Assembly (NCBI GenBank): GCA_964057225.1
Contig: OZ059895.1
Location: 8,928,001-8,992,000, forward strand
Direction of reading: 5' to 3'
From: Auanema rhodensis
Lineage: Eukaryota; Nematoda; Chromadorea; Rhabditida; Rhabditidae
DNA length: 64,000 nt
The notes beneath the pieces are model-generated. The model worked only from the letters and a program-made list of their open reading frames with translations, made no database searches and was not told where the DNA came from. Below are positions 1 to 15,000 of the stretch, piece by piece (positions within the stretch are counted from its first letter, which is position 1; every line of letters begins with the position of its first letter). Position numbers and translations under genes: made by a program.

Positions 1-1
1 A

Positions 2-3000
2 CCAGAAGAAGAACAACCCGTTGATATCGTTGAGAAGACAAAGAGCCTCGGAGACAAGATCACCGGTTTATTCAAGAAGGGACCAGCTCATCTGGATTAT
101 CCAACTTCTGAAACATACGATGGACCATTGACTTCCACTGAACGTGCTTCTGAAATTGAAGGAGATGCTCTAACTCATCATGTTGCTGTCTACCACAGTG
201 GACGATCTGACGATCAACCAACTACATCTCAACCTCAGAAACCAGAAGAAGAACAACCCGTTGATATCGTTGAGAAGTCAAAGAGCCTCGGAGACAAGAT
301 CACCGGCTTATTCAAGAAGGGACCAGCTCATCTGGATTATCCAACTTCTGAAACATACGATGGACCATTGACTTCCACTGGACGTGCTTCTGAAATTGAA
401 GGAGATGCTCTAACTCATCATGTTGCTGTCTACCACAGTGGACGATCTGACGATCAACCAACTACATCTCAACCTCAGAAACCAGAAGAAGAACAACCCG
501 TTGATATCGTTGAGAAGTCAAAGAGCCTCGGAGACAAGATCACCGGCTTATTCAAGAAGGGACCAGCTCATCTGGATTATCCAACTTCTGAAACATACGA
601 TGGACCATTGTCTTCTACCGGACGTGCTTCTGAAATTGAAAGAGATGCTCTAACTCATCATGTTGCTGTCTACCACAGTGGACGATCTGACGATCAACCA
701 ACTACATCTCAACCTCAGAAACCAGAAGAAGAACAACCCGTTGATATCGTTGAGAAGACAAAGAGCCTCGGAGACAAGATCACCGGCTTATTCAAGAAGG
801 GACCAGCTCATCTGGATTATCCAACTTCTGAAACATACGATGGACCATTGGCTTCCACTGGACGTGCTTCTGAAATTGAAGGAGATGGTCTAACTCATCA
901 TGTTGCTGTCTACCACAGTGGACGATCTGACGATCAACCAACTACATCTCAACCTCAGAAACCAGAAGAAGAACAACCCGTTGATATCGTTGAGAAGACA
1001 AAGAGCCTCGGAGACAAGATCACCGGTTTATTCAAGAAGGGACCAGCTCATCTGGATTATCCAACTTCTGAAACATACGATGGACCATTGACTACTACCG
1101 GACGTGCTTCTGAAATTGAAGGAGATGCTCTAACTCATCATGTTGCTGTCTACCACAGTGGACGATCTGACGATCAACCAACTACATCTCAACCTCAGAA
1201 ACCAGAAGAAGAACAACCCGTTGATATCGTTGAGAAGACAAAGAGCCTCGGAGACAAGATCACCGGTTTATTCAAGAAGGGACCAGCTCATCTGGATTAT
1301 CCAACTTCTGAAACATACGATGGACCATTGGCTTCCACTGGACGTGCTTCTGAAATTGAAGGAGATGCTCTAACTCATCATGTTGCTGTCTACCACAGTG
1401 GACGATCTGACGATCAACCAACTACATCTCAACCTCAGAAACCAGAAGAAGAACAACCCGTTGATATCGTTGAGAAGACAAAGAGCCTCGGAGACAAGAT
1501 CACCGGCTTATTCAAGAAGGGACCAGCTCATCTGGATTATCCAACTTCTGAAACATACGATGGACCATTGACTACTACCGGACGTGCTTCTGAAATTGAA
1601 GGAGATGCTTTAACTCATCATGTTGCTGTCTACCACAGTGGACGATCTGACGATCAACCAACTACATCTCAACCTCAGAAACCAGAAGAAGAACAACCCG
1701 TTGATATCGTTGAGAAGACAAAGAGCCTCGGTGACAAGATCACCGGCTTATTCAAGAAGGGACCAGCTCATCTGGATTATCCAACTTCTGAAACATACGA
1801 TGGACCATTGGCTTCTACTGGACGTGCTTCTGAAATTGAAGGAGATGCTCTAACTCATCATGTTGCTGTCTACCACAGTGGACGATCTGACGATCAACCA
1901 ACTACATCTCAACCTCAGAAACCAGAAGAAGAACAACCCGTTGATATCGTTGAGAAGACAAAGAGCCTTGGAGACAAGATCACCGGCTTATTCAAGAAGG
2001 GACCAGCTCATCTGGATTATCCAACTTCTGAAACATACGATGGACCATTGGCTTCCACTGGACGTGCTTCTGAAATTGAAGGAGATGCTCTTACTCATCA
2101 TGTTGCTGTCTACCACAGTGGACGATCTGACGATCAACCAACTACATCTCAACCTCAGAAACCAGAAGAAGAACAACCCGTTGATATCGTTGAGAAGACA
2201 AAGAGCCTCGGAGACAAGATCACCGGCTTATTCAAGAAGGGACCAGCTCATCTGGATTATCCAACTTCTGAAACATACGATGGACCATTGACTACTACCG
2301 GACGTGCTTCTGAAATTGAAGGAGATGCTTTAACTCATCATGTTGCTGTCTACCACAGTGGACGATCTGACGATCAACCAACTACATCTCAACCTCAGAA
2401 ACCAGAAGAAGAACAACCCGTTGATATCGTTGAGAAGACAAAGAGCCTCGGTGACAAGATCACCGGCTTATTCAAGAAGGGACCAGCTCATCTGGATTAT
2501 CCAACTTCTGAAACATACGATGGACCATTGGCTTCTACTGGACGTGCTTCTGAAATTGAAGGAGATGCTCTAACTCATCATGTTGCTGTCTACCACAGTG
2601 GACGATCTGACGATCAACCAACTACATCTCAACCTCAGAAACCAGAAGAAGAACAACCCGTTGATATCGTTGAGAAGACAAAGAGCCTTGGAGACAAGAT
2701 CACCGGCTTATTCAAGAAGGGACCAGCTCATCTGGATTATCCAACTTCTGAAACATACGATGGACCATTGGCTTCCACTGGACGTGCTTCTGAAATTGAA
2801 GGAGATGCTCTAACTCATCATGTTGCTGTCTACCACAGTGGACGATCTGACGATCAACCAACTACATCTCAACCTCAGAAACCAGAAGAAGAACAACCCG
2901 TTGATATCGTTGAGAAGACAAAGAGCCTTGGAGACAAGATCACCGGCTTATTCAAGAAGGGACCAGCTCATCTGGATTACCCAACTTCTGAAACATACGA

Positions 3001-6000
3001 TGGACCATTGGCTTCTACTGGACGTGCTTCTGAAATTGAAGGAGATGCTCTAATTCATCATGTTGCTGTCTACCACAGTGGACGATCTGACCATCAACCA
3101 ACTACATCTCAACCTCAGAAACCAGAAGAAGAACAACCCGTTGATATCGTTGAGAAGACAAAGAGCCTCGGAGACAAGATCACCGGCTTATTCAAGAAGG
3201 GACCAGCTCATCTGGATTATCCAACTTCTGAAACATACGATGGACCATTGACTACTACCGGACGTGCTTCTGAAATTGAAGGAGATGCTTTAACTCATCA
3301 TGTTGCTGTCTACCACAGTGGACGATCTGACGATCAACCAACTACATCTCAACCTCAGAAACCAGAAGAAGAACAACCCGTTGATATCGTTGAGAAGACA
3401 AAGAGTCTTGGAGACAAGATGACCGGCTTATTCAAGAAGGGACCAGCTCATCTGGATTATCCAACTTCTGAAATTTACGATGGACCATTGACTACTACCG
3501 GACGTGCTTCTGAAATTGAAGGAGATGCTCTAACTCATCATGTTGCTGTCTACCACAGTGGACGATCTGACGATCAACCAACTACATCTCAACCTCAGAA
3601 ACCAGAAGAAGAACAACCCGTTGATATCGTTGAGAAGACAAAGAGCCTTGGAGACAAGATCACCGGCTTATTCAAGAAGGGACCAGCTCATCTGGATTAT
3701 CCAACTTCTGAAACATACGATGGACCATTGGCTTCTACCGGACGTGCTTCTGAAATTGAAGGAGATGCTCTAACTCATCATGTTGCTGTCTACCACAGTG
3801 GACGATCTGACGATCAACCAACTACATCTCAACCTCAGAAACCAGAAGAAGAAGAACCCGTTGATATCGTTGAGAAGACAAAGAGCCTTGGAGACAAGAT
3901 CACCGGCTTATTCAAGAAGGGACCAGCTCATCTGGATTATCCAACTTCTGAAACATACGATGGACCATTGACTACTACCGGACGTGCTTCTGAAATTGAA
4001 GGAGATGCTCTAACTCATCATGTTGCTGTCTACCACAGTGGACGATCTGACGATCAACCAACTACATCTCAACCTCAGAAACCAGAAGAAGAACAACCCG
4101 TTGATATCGTTGAGAAGACAAAGAGCCTTGGAGACAAGATCACCGGCTTATTCAAGAAGGGACCAGCTCATCTGGATTATCCAACTTCTGAAACATACGA
4201 TGGACCATTGACTACTACCGGACGTGCTTCTGAAATTGAAGGAGATGCTCTAACTCATCATGTTGCTGTCTACCACAGTGGACGATCTGACGATCAACCA
4301 ACTACATCTCAACCTCAGAAACCAGAAGAAGAACAACCCGTTGATATCGTTGAGAAGACAAAGAGCCTTGGAGACAAGATCACCGGCTTATTCAAGAAGG
4401 GACCAGCTCATCTGGATTATCCAACTTCTGAAACATACGATGGACCATTGGCTTCCACTGGACGTGCTTCTGAAATTGAAGGAGATGCTCTAACTCATCA
4501 TGTTGCTGTCTACCACAGTGGACGATCTGACGATCAACCAACTACATCTCAACCTCAGAAACCAGAAGAAGAACAACCCGTTGATATCGTTGAGAAGACA
4601 AAGAGCCTCGGAGACAAGATCACCGGCTTATTCAAGAAGGGACCAGCTCATCTGGATTACCCAACTTCTGAAACATACGATGGACCATTGGCTTCTACTG
4701 GACGTGCTTCTGAAATTGAAGGAGATGCTCTAACTCATCATGTTGCTGTCTACCACAGTGGACGATCTGACGATCAACCAACTACATCTGAACCTCAGAA
4801 ACCAGAAGAAGAACAACCCGTTGATATCGTTGAGAAGACAAAGAGCCTCGGAGACAAGATCACCGGCTTATTCAAGAAGGGACCAGCTCATCTGGATTAC
4901 CCAACTTCTGAAACATACGATGGACCATTGGCTTCTACTGGACGTGCTTCTGAAATTGAAGGAGATGCTCTAACTCATCATGTTGCTGTCTACCACAGTG
5001 GACGATCTGACGATCAACCAACTACATCTCAACCTCAGAAACCAGAAGAAGAACAACCCGTTGATATCGTTGAGAAGACAAAGAGCCTTGGAGACAAGAT
5101 GACCGGCTTATTCAAGAAGGGACCAGCTCATCTGGATTATCCAACTTCTGAAATTTACGATGGACCATTGACTACTACCGGACGTGCTTCTGAAATTGAA
5201 GGAGATGCTCTAACTCATCATGTTGCTGTCTACCACAGTGGACGATCTGACGATCAACCAACTACATCTGAACCTCAGAAACCAGAAAAAGAACAACCCG
5301 TTGATATCGTTGAGAAGACAAAGAGCCTTGGAGACAAGATCACCGGCTTATTCAAGAAGGGACCAGCTCATCTGGATTATCCAACTTCTGAAATTTACGA
5401 TGGACCATTGACTACTACCGGACGTGCTTCTGAAATTGAAGGAGATGCTCTAACTCATCATGTTGCTGTCTACCACAGTGGACGATCTGACGATCAATCG
5501 ACTACATCTCAACCTCAGAAACCAGAAGAAGAACAACCCGTTGATATCGTTGAGAAGACAAAGAGCCTTGGAGACAAGATCACCGGCTTATTCAAGAAGG
5601 GACCAGCTCATCTGGATTATCCAACTTCTGAAACATACGATGGACCATTGGCTTCTACCGGACGTGCTTCTGAAATTGAAGGAGATGCTCTAACTCATCA
5701 TGTTGCTGTCTACCACAGTGGACGATCTGACGATCAACCAACTACATCTCAACCTCAGAAACCAGAAGAAGAACAACCCGTTGATATCGTTGAGAAGACA
5801 AAGAGCCTTGGAGACAAGATCACCGGCTTATTCAAGAAGGGACCAGCTCATCTGGATTATCCAACTTCTGAAACATACGATGGACCATTGACTACTACCG
5901 GACGTGCTTCTGAAATTGAAGGAGATGCTCTAACTCATCATGTTGCTGTCTACCACAGTGGACGATCTGACAATCAACCAACTACATCTCAACCTCAGAA

Positions 6001-9000
6001 ACCAGAAGAAGAACAACCCGTTGATATCGTTGAGAAGACAAAGAGCCTCGGAGACAAGATCACCGGCTTATTCAAGAAGGGACCAGCTCATCTGGACTAT
6101 CCAACTTCTGAAACATACGATGGACCATTGGCTTCCACTGGACGTGCTTCTGAAATTGAAGGAGACGCTCTTACTCATCATGTTGCTGTCTATCACAGTG
6201 GACGATCTGACGATCAACCAACTACATCTCAACCTCAGAAACCAGAAGAAGAACAACCCGTTGATATCGTTGAGAAGACAAAGAGCCTCGGAGACAAGAT
6301 CACCGGCTTATTCAAGAAGGGACCAGCTCATCTGGACTATCCAACTTCTGAAACATACGATGGACCATTGGCTTCCACTGGACGTGCTTCTGAAATTGAA
6401 GGAGACGCTCTTACTCATCATGTTGCTGTCTATCACAGTGGACGATCTGACGATCAACCAACTACATCTCAACCTCAGAAACCAGAAGAAGAACAACCCG
6501 TTGATATCGTTGAGAAGACAAAGAGCCTTGGAGACAAGATCACCGGCTTATTCAAGAAGGGACCAGCTCATCTGGATTATCCAACTTCTGAAACATACGA
6601 TGGACCATTGGCTTCTACCGGACGTGCTTCTGAAATTGAAGGAGATGCTCTAACTCATCATGTTGCTGTCTACCACAGTGGACGATCTGACGATCAACCA
6701 ACTACATCTCAACCTCAGAAACCAGAAGAAGAACAACCCGTTGATATCGTTGAGAAGACAAAGAGCCTTGGAGACAAGATCACCGGCTTATTCAAGAAGG
6801 GACCAGCTCATCTGGATTATCCAACTTCTGAAACATACGATGGACCATTGACTACTACCGGACGTGCTTCTGAAATTGAAGGAGATGCTCTAACTCATCA
6901 TGTTGCTGTCTACCACAGTGGACGATCTGACGATCAACCAACTACATCTCAACCTCAGAAACCAGAAGAAGAACAACCCGTTGATATCGTTGAGAAGACA
7001 AAGAGCCTCGGAGACAAGATCACCGGCTTATTCAAGAAGGGACCAGCTCATCTGGACTATCCAACTTCTGAAACATACGATGGACCATTGGCTTCTACTG
7101 GACGTGCTTCTGAAATTGAAGGAGATGCTCTAACTCATCATGTTGCTGTCTACCACAGTGGACGATCTGACGATCAACCAACTACATCTCAACCTCAGAA
7201 ACCAGAAGAAGAACAACCCGTTGATATCATTGAGAAGACAAAGAGCCTTGGAGACAAGATCACCGGCTTATTCAAGAAGGGACCAGCTCATCTGGATTAT
7301 CCAACTTCTGAAACATACGATGGACCATTGACTACTACCGGACGTGCTTCTGAAATTGAAGGAGATGCTCTAACTCATCATGTTGCTGTCTACCACAGTG
7401 GACGATCTGACGATCAACCAACTACATCTCAACCTCAGAAACCAGAAGAAGAACAACCCGTTGATATCGTTGAGAAGACAAAGAGCCTCGGAGACAAGAT
7501 CACCGGCTTATTCAAGAAGGGACCAGCTCATCTGGACTATCCAACTTCTGAAACATACGATGGACCATTGGCTTCTACTGGACGTGCTTCTGAAATTGAA
7601 GGAGATGCTCTAACTCATCATGTTGCTGTCTACCACAGTGGACGATCTGACGATCAACCAACTACATCTCAACCTCAGAAACCAGAAGAAGAACAACCCG
7701 TTGATATCGTTGAGAAGACAAAGAGCCTTGGAGACAAGATCACCGGCTTATTCAAGAAGGGACCAGCTCATCTGGATTATCCAACTTCTGAAACATACGA
7801 TGGACCATTGGCTTCCACTGGACGTGCTTCTGAAATTGAAGGAGATGCTCTAACTCATCATGTTGCTGTCTACCACAGTGGACGATCTGACGATCAACCA
7901 ACTACATCTCAACCTCAGAAACCAGAAGAAGAACAACCCGTTGATATCGTTGAGAAGACAAAGAGCCTCGGAGACAAGATCACCGGCTTGTTCAAGAAGG
8001 GACCAGCTCATCTGGATTATCCAACTTCTGAAACATACGATGGACCATTGTCTTCCACTGGACGTGCTTCTGAAATTGAAGGAGATGCTCTAACTCATCA
8101 TGTTGCTGTCTACCACAGTGGACGATCTGACGATCAACCAACTACATCTCAACCTCAGAAACCAGAAGAAGAACAACCCGTTGATATCGTTGAGAAGACA
8201 AAGAGCCTCGGAGACAAGATCACCGGCTTGTTCAAGAAGGGACCAGCTCATCTGGATTATCCAACTTCTGAAACATACGATGGACCATTGTCTTCCACTG
8301 GACGTGCTTCTGAAATTGAAGGAGATGCTCTAACTCATCATGTTGCTGTCTACCACAGTGGACGATCTGACGATCAACCAACTACATCTCAACCTCAGAA
8401 ACCAGAAGAAGAACAACCCGTTGATATTGTTGAGAAGACAAAGAGCCTCGGAGACAAGATCACCGGCTTATTCAAGAAGGGACCAGCTCATCTGGATTAT
8501 CCAACTTCTGAAACATACGATGGACCATTGACTACTACCGGACGTGCTTCTGAAATTGAAGGAGATGCTCTAACTCATCATGTTGCTGTCTACCACAGTG
8601 GACGATCTGACGATCAACCAACTACATCTCAACCTCAGAAACCAGAAGAAGAACAACCCGTTGATATCGTTGAGAAGACAAAGAGCCTTGGAGACAAGAT
8701 CACCGGCTTATTCAAGAAGGGACCAGCTCATCTGGATTATCCAACTTCTGAAACATACGATGGACCATTGGCTTCCACTGGACGTGCTTCTGAAATTGAA
8801 GGAGATGCTCTAACTCATCATGTTGCTGTCTACCACAGTGGACGATCTGACGATCAACCAACTACATCTCAACCTCAGAAACCAGAAGAAGAACAACCCG
8901 TTGATATCGTTGAGAAGACAAAGAGCCTTGGAGACAAGATCACCGGCTTATTCAAGAAGGGACCAGCTCATCTGGATTATCCAACTTCTGAAACATACGA

Positions 9001-12000
9001 TGGACCATTGGCTTCCACTGGACGTGCTTCTGAAATTGAAGGAGATGCTCTAACTCATCATGTTGCTGTCTACCACAGTGGACGATCTGACGATCAACCA
9101 ACTACATCTCAACCTCAGAAACCAGAAGAAGAACAACCCGTTGATATCGTTGAGAAGACAAAGAGCCTTGGAGACAAGATCACCGGCTTATTCAAGAAGG
9201 GACCAGCTCATCTGGATTATCCAACTTCTGAAACATACGATGGACCATTGGCTTCCACTGGACGTGCTTCTGAAATTGAAGGAGATGCTCTAACTCATCA
9301 TGTTGCTGTCTACCACAGTGGACGATCTGACGATCAACCAACTACATCTCAACCTCAGAAACCAGAAGAAGAACAACCCGTTGATATCGTTGAGAAGACA
9401 AAGAGCCTTGGAGACAAGATCACCGGCTTATTCAAGAAGGGACCAGCTCATCTGGATTATCCAACTTCTGAAACATACGATGGACCATTGACTACTACCG
9501 GACGTGCTTCTGAAATTGAAGGAGATGCTCTAACTCATCATGTTGCTGTCTACCACAGTGGACGATCTGACGATCAATCAACTACATCTCAACCTCAGAA
9601 ACCAGAAGAAGAACAACCCGTTGATATCGTTGAGAAGACAAAGAGCCTCGGAGACAAGATCACCGGCTTATTCAAGAAGGGACCAGCTCATCTGGATTAT
9701 CCAACTTCTGAAACATACGATGGACCATTGACTACTACCGGACGTGCTTCTGAAATTGAAGGAGATGCTCTAACTCATCATGTTGCTGTCTACCACAGTG
9801 GACGATCTGACGATCAATCAACTACATCTCAACCTCAGAAACCAGAAGAAGAACAACCCGTTGATATCGTTGAGAAGACAAAGAGCCTTGGAGACAAGAT
9901 CACCGGCTTATTCAAGAAGGGACCAGCTCATCTGGATTATCCAACTTCTGAAACATACGATGGACCATTGGCTTCCACTGGACGTGCTTCTGAAATTGAA
10001 GGAGATGCTCTAACTCATCATGTTGCTGTCTACCACAGTGGACGATCTGACGATCAATCAACTACATCTCAACCTCAGAAACCAGAAGAAGAACAACCCG
10101 TTGATATCGTTGAGAAGACAAAGAGCCTCGGAGACAAGATCACCGGCTTGTTCAAGAAGGGACCAGCTCATCTGGATTATCCAACTTCTGAAACATACGA
10201 TGGACCATTGACTACTACCGGACGTGCTTCTGAAATTGAAGGAGATGCTCTAACTCATCATGTTGCTGTCTACCACAGTGGACGATCTGACGATCAATCA
10301 ACTACATCTCAACCTCAGAAACCAGAAGAAGAACAACCCGTTGATATCGTTGAGAAGACAAAGAGCCTCGGAGACAAGATCACCGGCTTGTTCAAGAAGG
10401 GACCAGCTCATCTGGATTATCCAACTTCTGAAAGATACGATGGACCATTGTCTTCCACTGGACGTGCTTCTGAAATTGAAGGAGATGCTCTAACTCATCA
10501 TGTTGCTGTCTACCACAGTGGACGATCTGACGATCAACCAACTACATCTCAACCTCAGAAACCAGAAGAAGAACAACCCGTTGATATCGTTGAGAAGACA
10601 AAGAGCCTCGGAGACAAGATCACCGGCTTATTCAAGAAGGGACCAGCTCATCTGGATTATCCAACTTCTGAAACATACGATGGACCATTGACTACTACCG
10701 GACGTGCTTCTGAAATTGAAGGAGATGCTCTAACTCATCATGTTGCTGTCTACCACAGTGGACGATCTGACGATCAATCAACTACATCTCAACCTCAGAA
10801 ACCAGAAGAAGAACAACCCGTTGATATCGTTGAGAAGACAAAGAGCCTCGGAGACAAGATCACCGGCTTGTTCAAGAAGGGACCAGCTCATCTGGATTAT
10901 CCAACTTCTGAAAGATACGATGGACCATTGTCTTCCACTGGACGTGCTTCTGAAATTGAAGGAGATGCTCTAACTCATCATGTTGCTGTCTACCACAGTG
11001 GACGATCTGACGATCAACCAACTACATCTCAACCTCAGAAACCAGAAGAAGAACAACCCGTTGATATCGTTGAGAAGACAAAGAGCCTCGGAGACAAGAT
11101 CACCGGCTTATTCAAGAAGGGACCAGCTCATCTGGATTATCCAACTTCTGAAACATACGATGGACCATTGACTACTACCGGACGTGCTTCTGAAATTGAA
11201 GGAGATGCTCTAACTCATCATGTTGCTGTCTACCACAGTGGACGATCTGACGATCAACCAACTACATCTCAACCTCAGAAACCAGAAGAAGAACAACCCG
11301 TTGATATCGTTGAGAAGACAAAGAGCCTCGGAGACAAGATCACCGGCTTATTCAAGAAGGGACCAGCTCATCTGGATTATCCAACTTCTGAAACATACGA
11401 TGGACCATTGACTACTACCGGACGTGCTTCTGAAATTGAAGGAGATGCTCTAACTCATCATGTTGCTGTCTACCACAGTGGACGATCTGACGATCAACCA
11501 ACTACATCTCAACCTCAGAAACCAGAAGAAGAACAACCCGTTGATATCGTTGAGAAGACAAAGAGCCTTGGAGACAAGATCACCGGCTTATTCAAGAAGG
11601 GACCAGCTCATCTGGATTATCCAACTTCTGAAACATACGATGGACCATTGACTACTACCGGACGTGCTTCTGAAATTGAAGGAGATGCTCTAACTCATCA
11701 TGTTGCTGTCTACCACAGTGGACGATCTGACGATCAACCAACTACATCTCAACCTCAGAAACCAGAAGAAGAACAACCCGTTGATATCGTTGAGAAGACA
11801 AAGAGCCTCGGAGACAAGATCACCGGCTTGTTCAAGAAGGGACCAGCTCATCTGGATTATCCAACTTCTGAAACATACGATGGACCATTGTCTTCCACTG
11901 GACGTGCTTCTGAAATTGAAGGAGATGCTCTAACTCATCATGTTGCTGTCTACCACAGTGGACGATCTGACGATCAACCAACTACATCTCAACCTCAGAA

Positions 12001-15000
12001 ACCAGAAGAAGAACAACCCGTTGATATCGTTGAGAAGACAAAGAGCCTCGGAGACAAGATCACCGGCTTATTCAAGAAGGGACCAGCTCATCTGGATTAT
12101 CCAACTTCTGAAACATACGATGGACCATTGACTACTACCGGACGTGCTTCTGAAATTGAAGGAGATGCTCTAACTCATCATGTTGCTGTCTACCACAGTG
12201 GACGATCTGACGATCAACCAACTACATCTCAACCTCAGAAACCAGAAGAAGAACAACCCGTTGATATCGTTGAGAAGACAAAGAGCCTTGGAGACAAGAT
12301 CACCGGCTTATTCAAGAAGGGACCAGCTCATCTGGATTATCCAACTTCTGAAACATACGATGGACCATTGACTACTACCGGACGTGCTTCTGAAATTGAA
12401 GGAGATGCTCTAACTCATCATGTTGCTGTCTACCACAGTGGACGATCTGACGATCAATCAACTACATCTCAACCTCAGAAACCAGAAGAAGAACAACCCG
12501 TTGATATCGTTGAGAAGACAAAGAGCCTCGGAGACAAGATCACCGGCTTATTCAAGAAGGGACCAGCTCATCTGGATTATCCAACTTCTGAAACATACGA
12601 TGGACCATTGACTACTACCGGACGTGCTTCTGAAATTGAAGGAGATGCTCTAACTCATCATGTTGCTGTCTACCACAGTGGACGATCTGACGATCAATCA
12701 ACTACATCTCAACCTCAGAAACCAGAAGAAGAACAACCCGTTGATATCGTTGAGAAGACAAAGAGCCTTGGAGACAAGATCACCGGCTTATTCAAGAAGG
12801 GACCAGCTCATCTGGATTATCCAACTTCTGAAACATACGATGGACCATTGGCTTCCACTGGACGTGCTTCTGAAATTGAAGGAGATGCTCTAACTCATCA
12901 TGTTGCTGTCTACCACAGTGGACGATCTGACGATCAATCAACTACATCTCAACCTCAGAAACCAGAAGAAGAACAACCCGTTGATATCGTTGAGAAGACA
13001 AAGAGCCTCGGAGACAAGATCACCGGCTTGTTCAAGAAGGGACCAGCTCATCTGGATTATCCAACTTCTGAAACATACGATGGACCATTGACTACTACCG
13101 GACGTGCTTCTGAAATTGAAGGAGATGCTCTAACTCATCATGTTGCTGTCTACCACAGTGGACGATCTGACGATCAATCAACTACATCTCAACCTCAGAA
13201 ACCAGAAGAAGAACAACCCGTTGATATCGTTGAGAAGACAAAGAGCCTCGGAGACAAGATCACCGGCTTGTTCAAGAAGGGACCAGCTCATCTGGATTAT
13301 CCAACTTCTGAAAGATACGATGGACCATTGTCTTCCACTGGACGTGCTTCTGAAATTGAAGGAGATGCTCTAACTCATCATGTTGCTGTCTACCACAGTG
13401 GACGATCTGACGATCAACCAACTACATCTCAACCTCAGAAACCAGAAGAAGAACAACCCGTTGATATCGTTGAGAAGACAAAGAGCCTCGGAGACAAGAT
13501 CACCGGCTTATTCAAGAAGGGACCAGCTCATCTGGATTATCCAACTTCTGAAACATACGATGGACCATTGACTACTACCGGACGTGCTTCTGAAATTGAA
13601 GGAGATGCTCTAACTCATCATGTTGCTGTCTACCACAGTGGACGATCTGACGATCAATCAACTACATCTCAACCTCAGAAACCAGAAGAAGAACAACCCG
13701 TTGATATCGTTGAGAAGACAAAGAGCCTCGGAGACAAGATCACCGGCTTGTTCAAGAAGGGACCAGCTCATCTGGATTATCCAACTTCTGAAAGATACGA
13801 TGGACCATTGTCTTCCACTGGACGTGCTTCTGAAATTGAAGGAGATGCTCTAACTCATCATGTTGCTGTCTACCACAGTGGACGATCTGACGATCAACCA
13901 ACTACATCTCAACCTCAGAAACCAGAAGAAGAACAACCCGTTGATATCGTTGAGAAGACAAAGAGCCTCGGAGACAAGATCACCGGCTTATTCAAGAAGG
14001 GACCAGCTCATCTGGATTATCCAACTTCTGAAACATACGATGGACCATTGACTACTACCGGACGTGCTTCTGAAATTGAAGGAGATGCTCTAACTCATCA
14101 TGTTGCTGTCTACCACAGTGGACGATCTGACGATCAACCAACTACATCTCAACCTCAGAAACCAGAAGAAGAACAACCCGTTGATATCGTTGAGAAGACA
14201 AAGAGCCTCGGAGACAAGATCACCGGCTTATTCAAGAAGGGACCAGCTCATCTGGATTATCCAACTTCTGAAACATACGATGGACCATTGACTACTACCG
14301 GACGTGCTTCTGAAATTGAAGGAGATGCTCTAACTCATCATGTTGCTGTCTACCACAGTGGACGATCTGACGATCAACCAACTACATCTCAACCTCAGAA
14401 ACCAGAAGAAGAACAACCCGTTGATATCGTTGAGAAGACAAAGAGCCTTGGAGACAAGATCACCGGCTTATTCAAGAAGGGACCAGCTCATCTGGATTAT
14501 CCAACTTCTGAAACATACGATGGACCATTGACTACTACCGGACGTGCTTCTGAAATTGAAGGAGATGCTCTAACTCATCATGTTGCTGTCTACCACAGTG
14601 GACGATCTGACGATCAACCAACTACATCTCAACCTCAGAAACCAGAAGAAGAACAACCCGTTGATATCGTTGAGAAGACAAAGAGCCTCGGAGACAAGAT
14701 CACCGGCTTGTTCAAGAAGGGACCAGCTCATCTGGATTATCCAACTTCTGAAACATACGATGGACCATTGTCTTCCACTGGACGTGCTTCTGAAATTGAA
14801 GGAGATGCTCTAACTCATCATGTTGCTGTCTACCACAGTGGACGATCTGACGATCAACCAACTACATCTCAACCTCAGAAACCAGAAGAAGAACAACCCG
14901 TTGATATCGTTGAGAAGACAAAGAGCCTCGGAGACAAGATCACCGGCTTATTCAAGAAGGGACCAGCTCATCTGGATTATCCAACTTCTGAAACATACGA

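Noticed and set aside
128-130. TTG as the start of the giant protein
   Set aside because: The frame is open upstream to the window edge inside the same repeat, and TTG is simply the Leu of DGPL.
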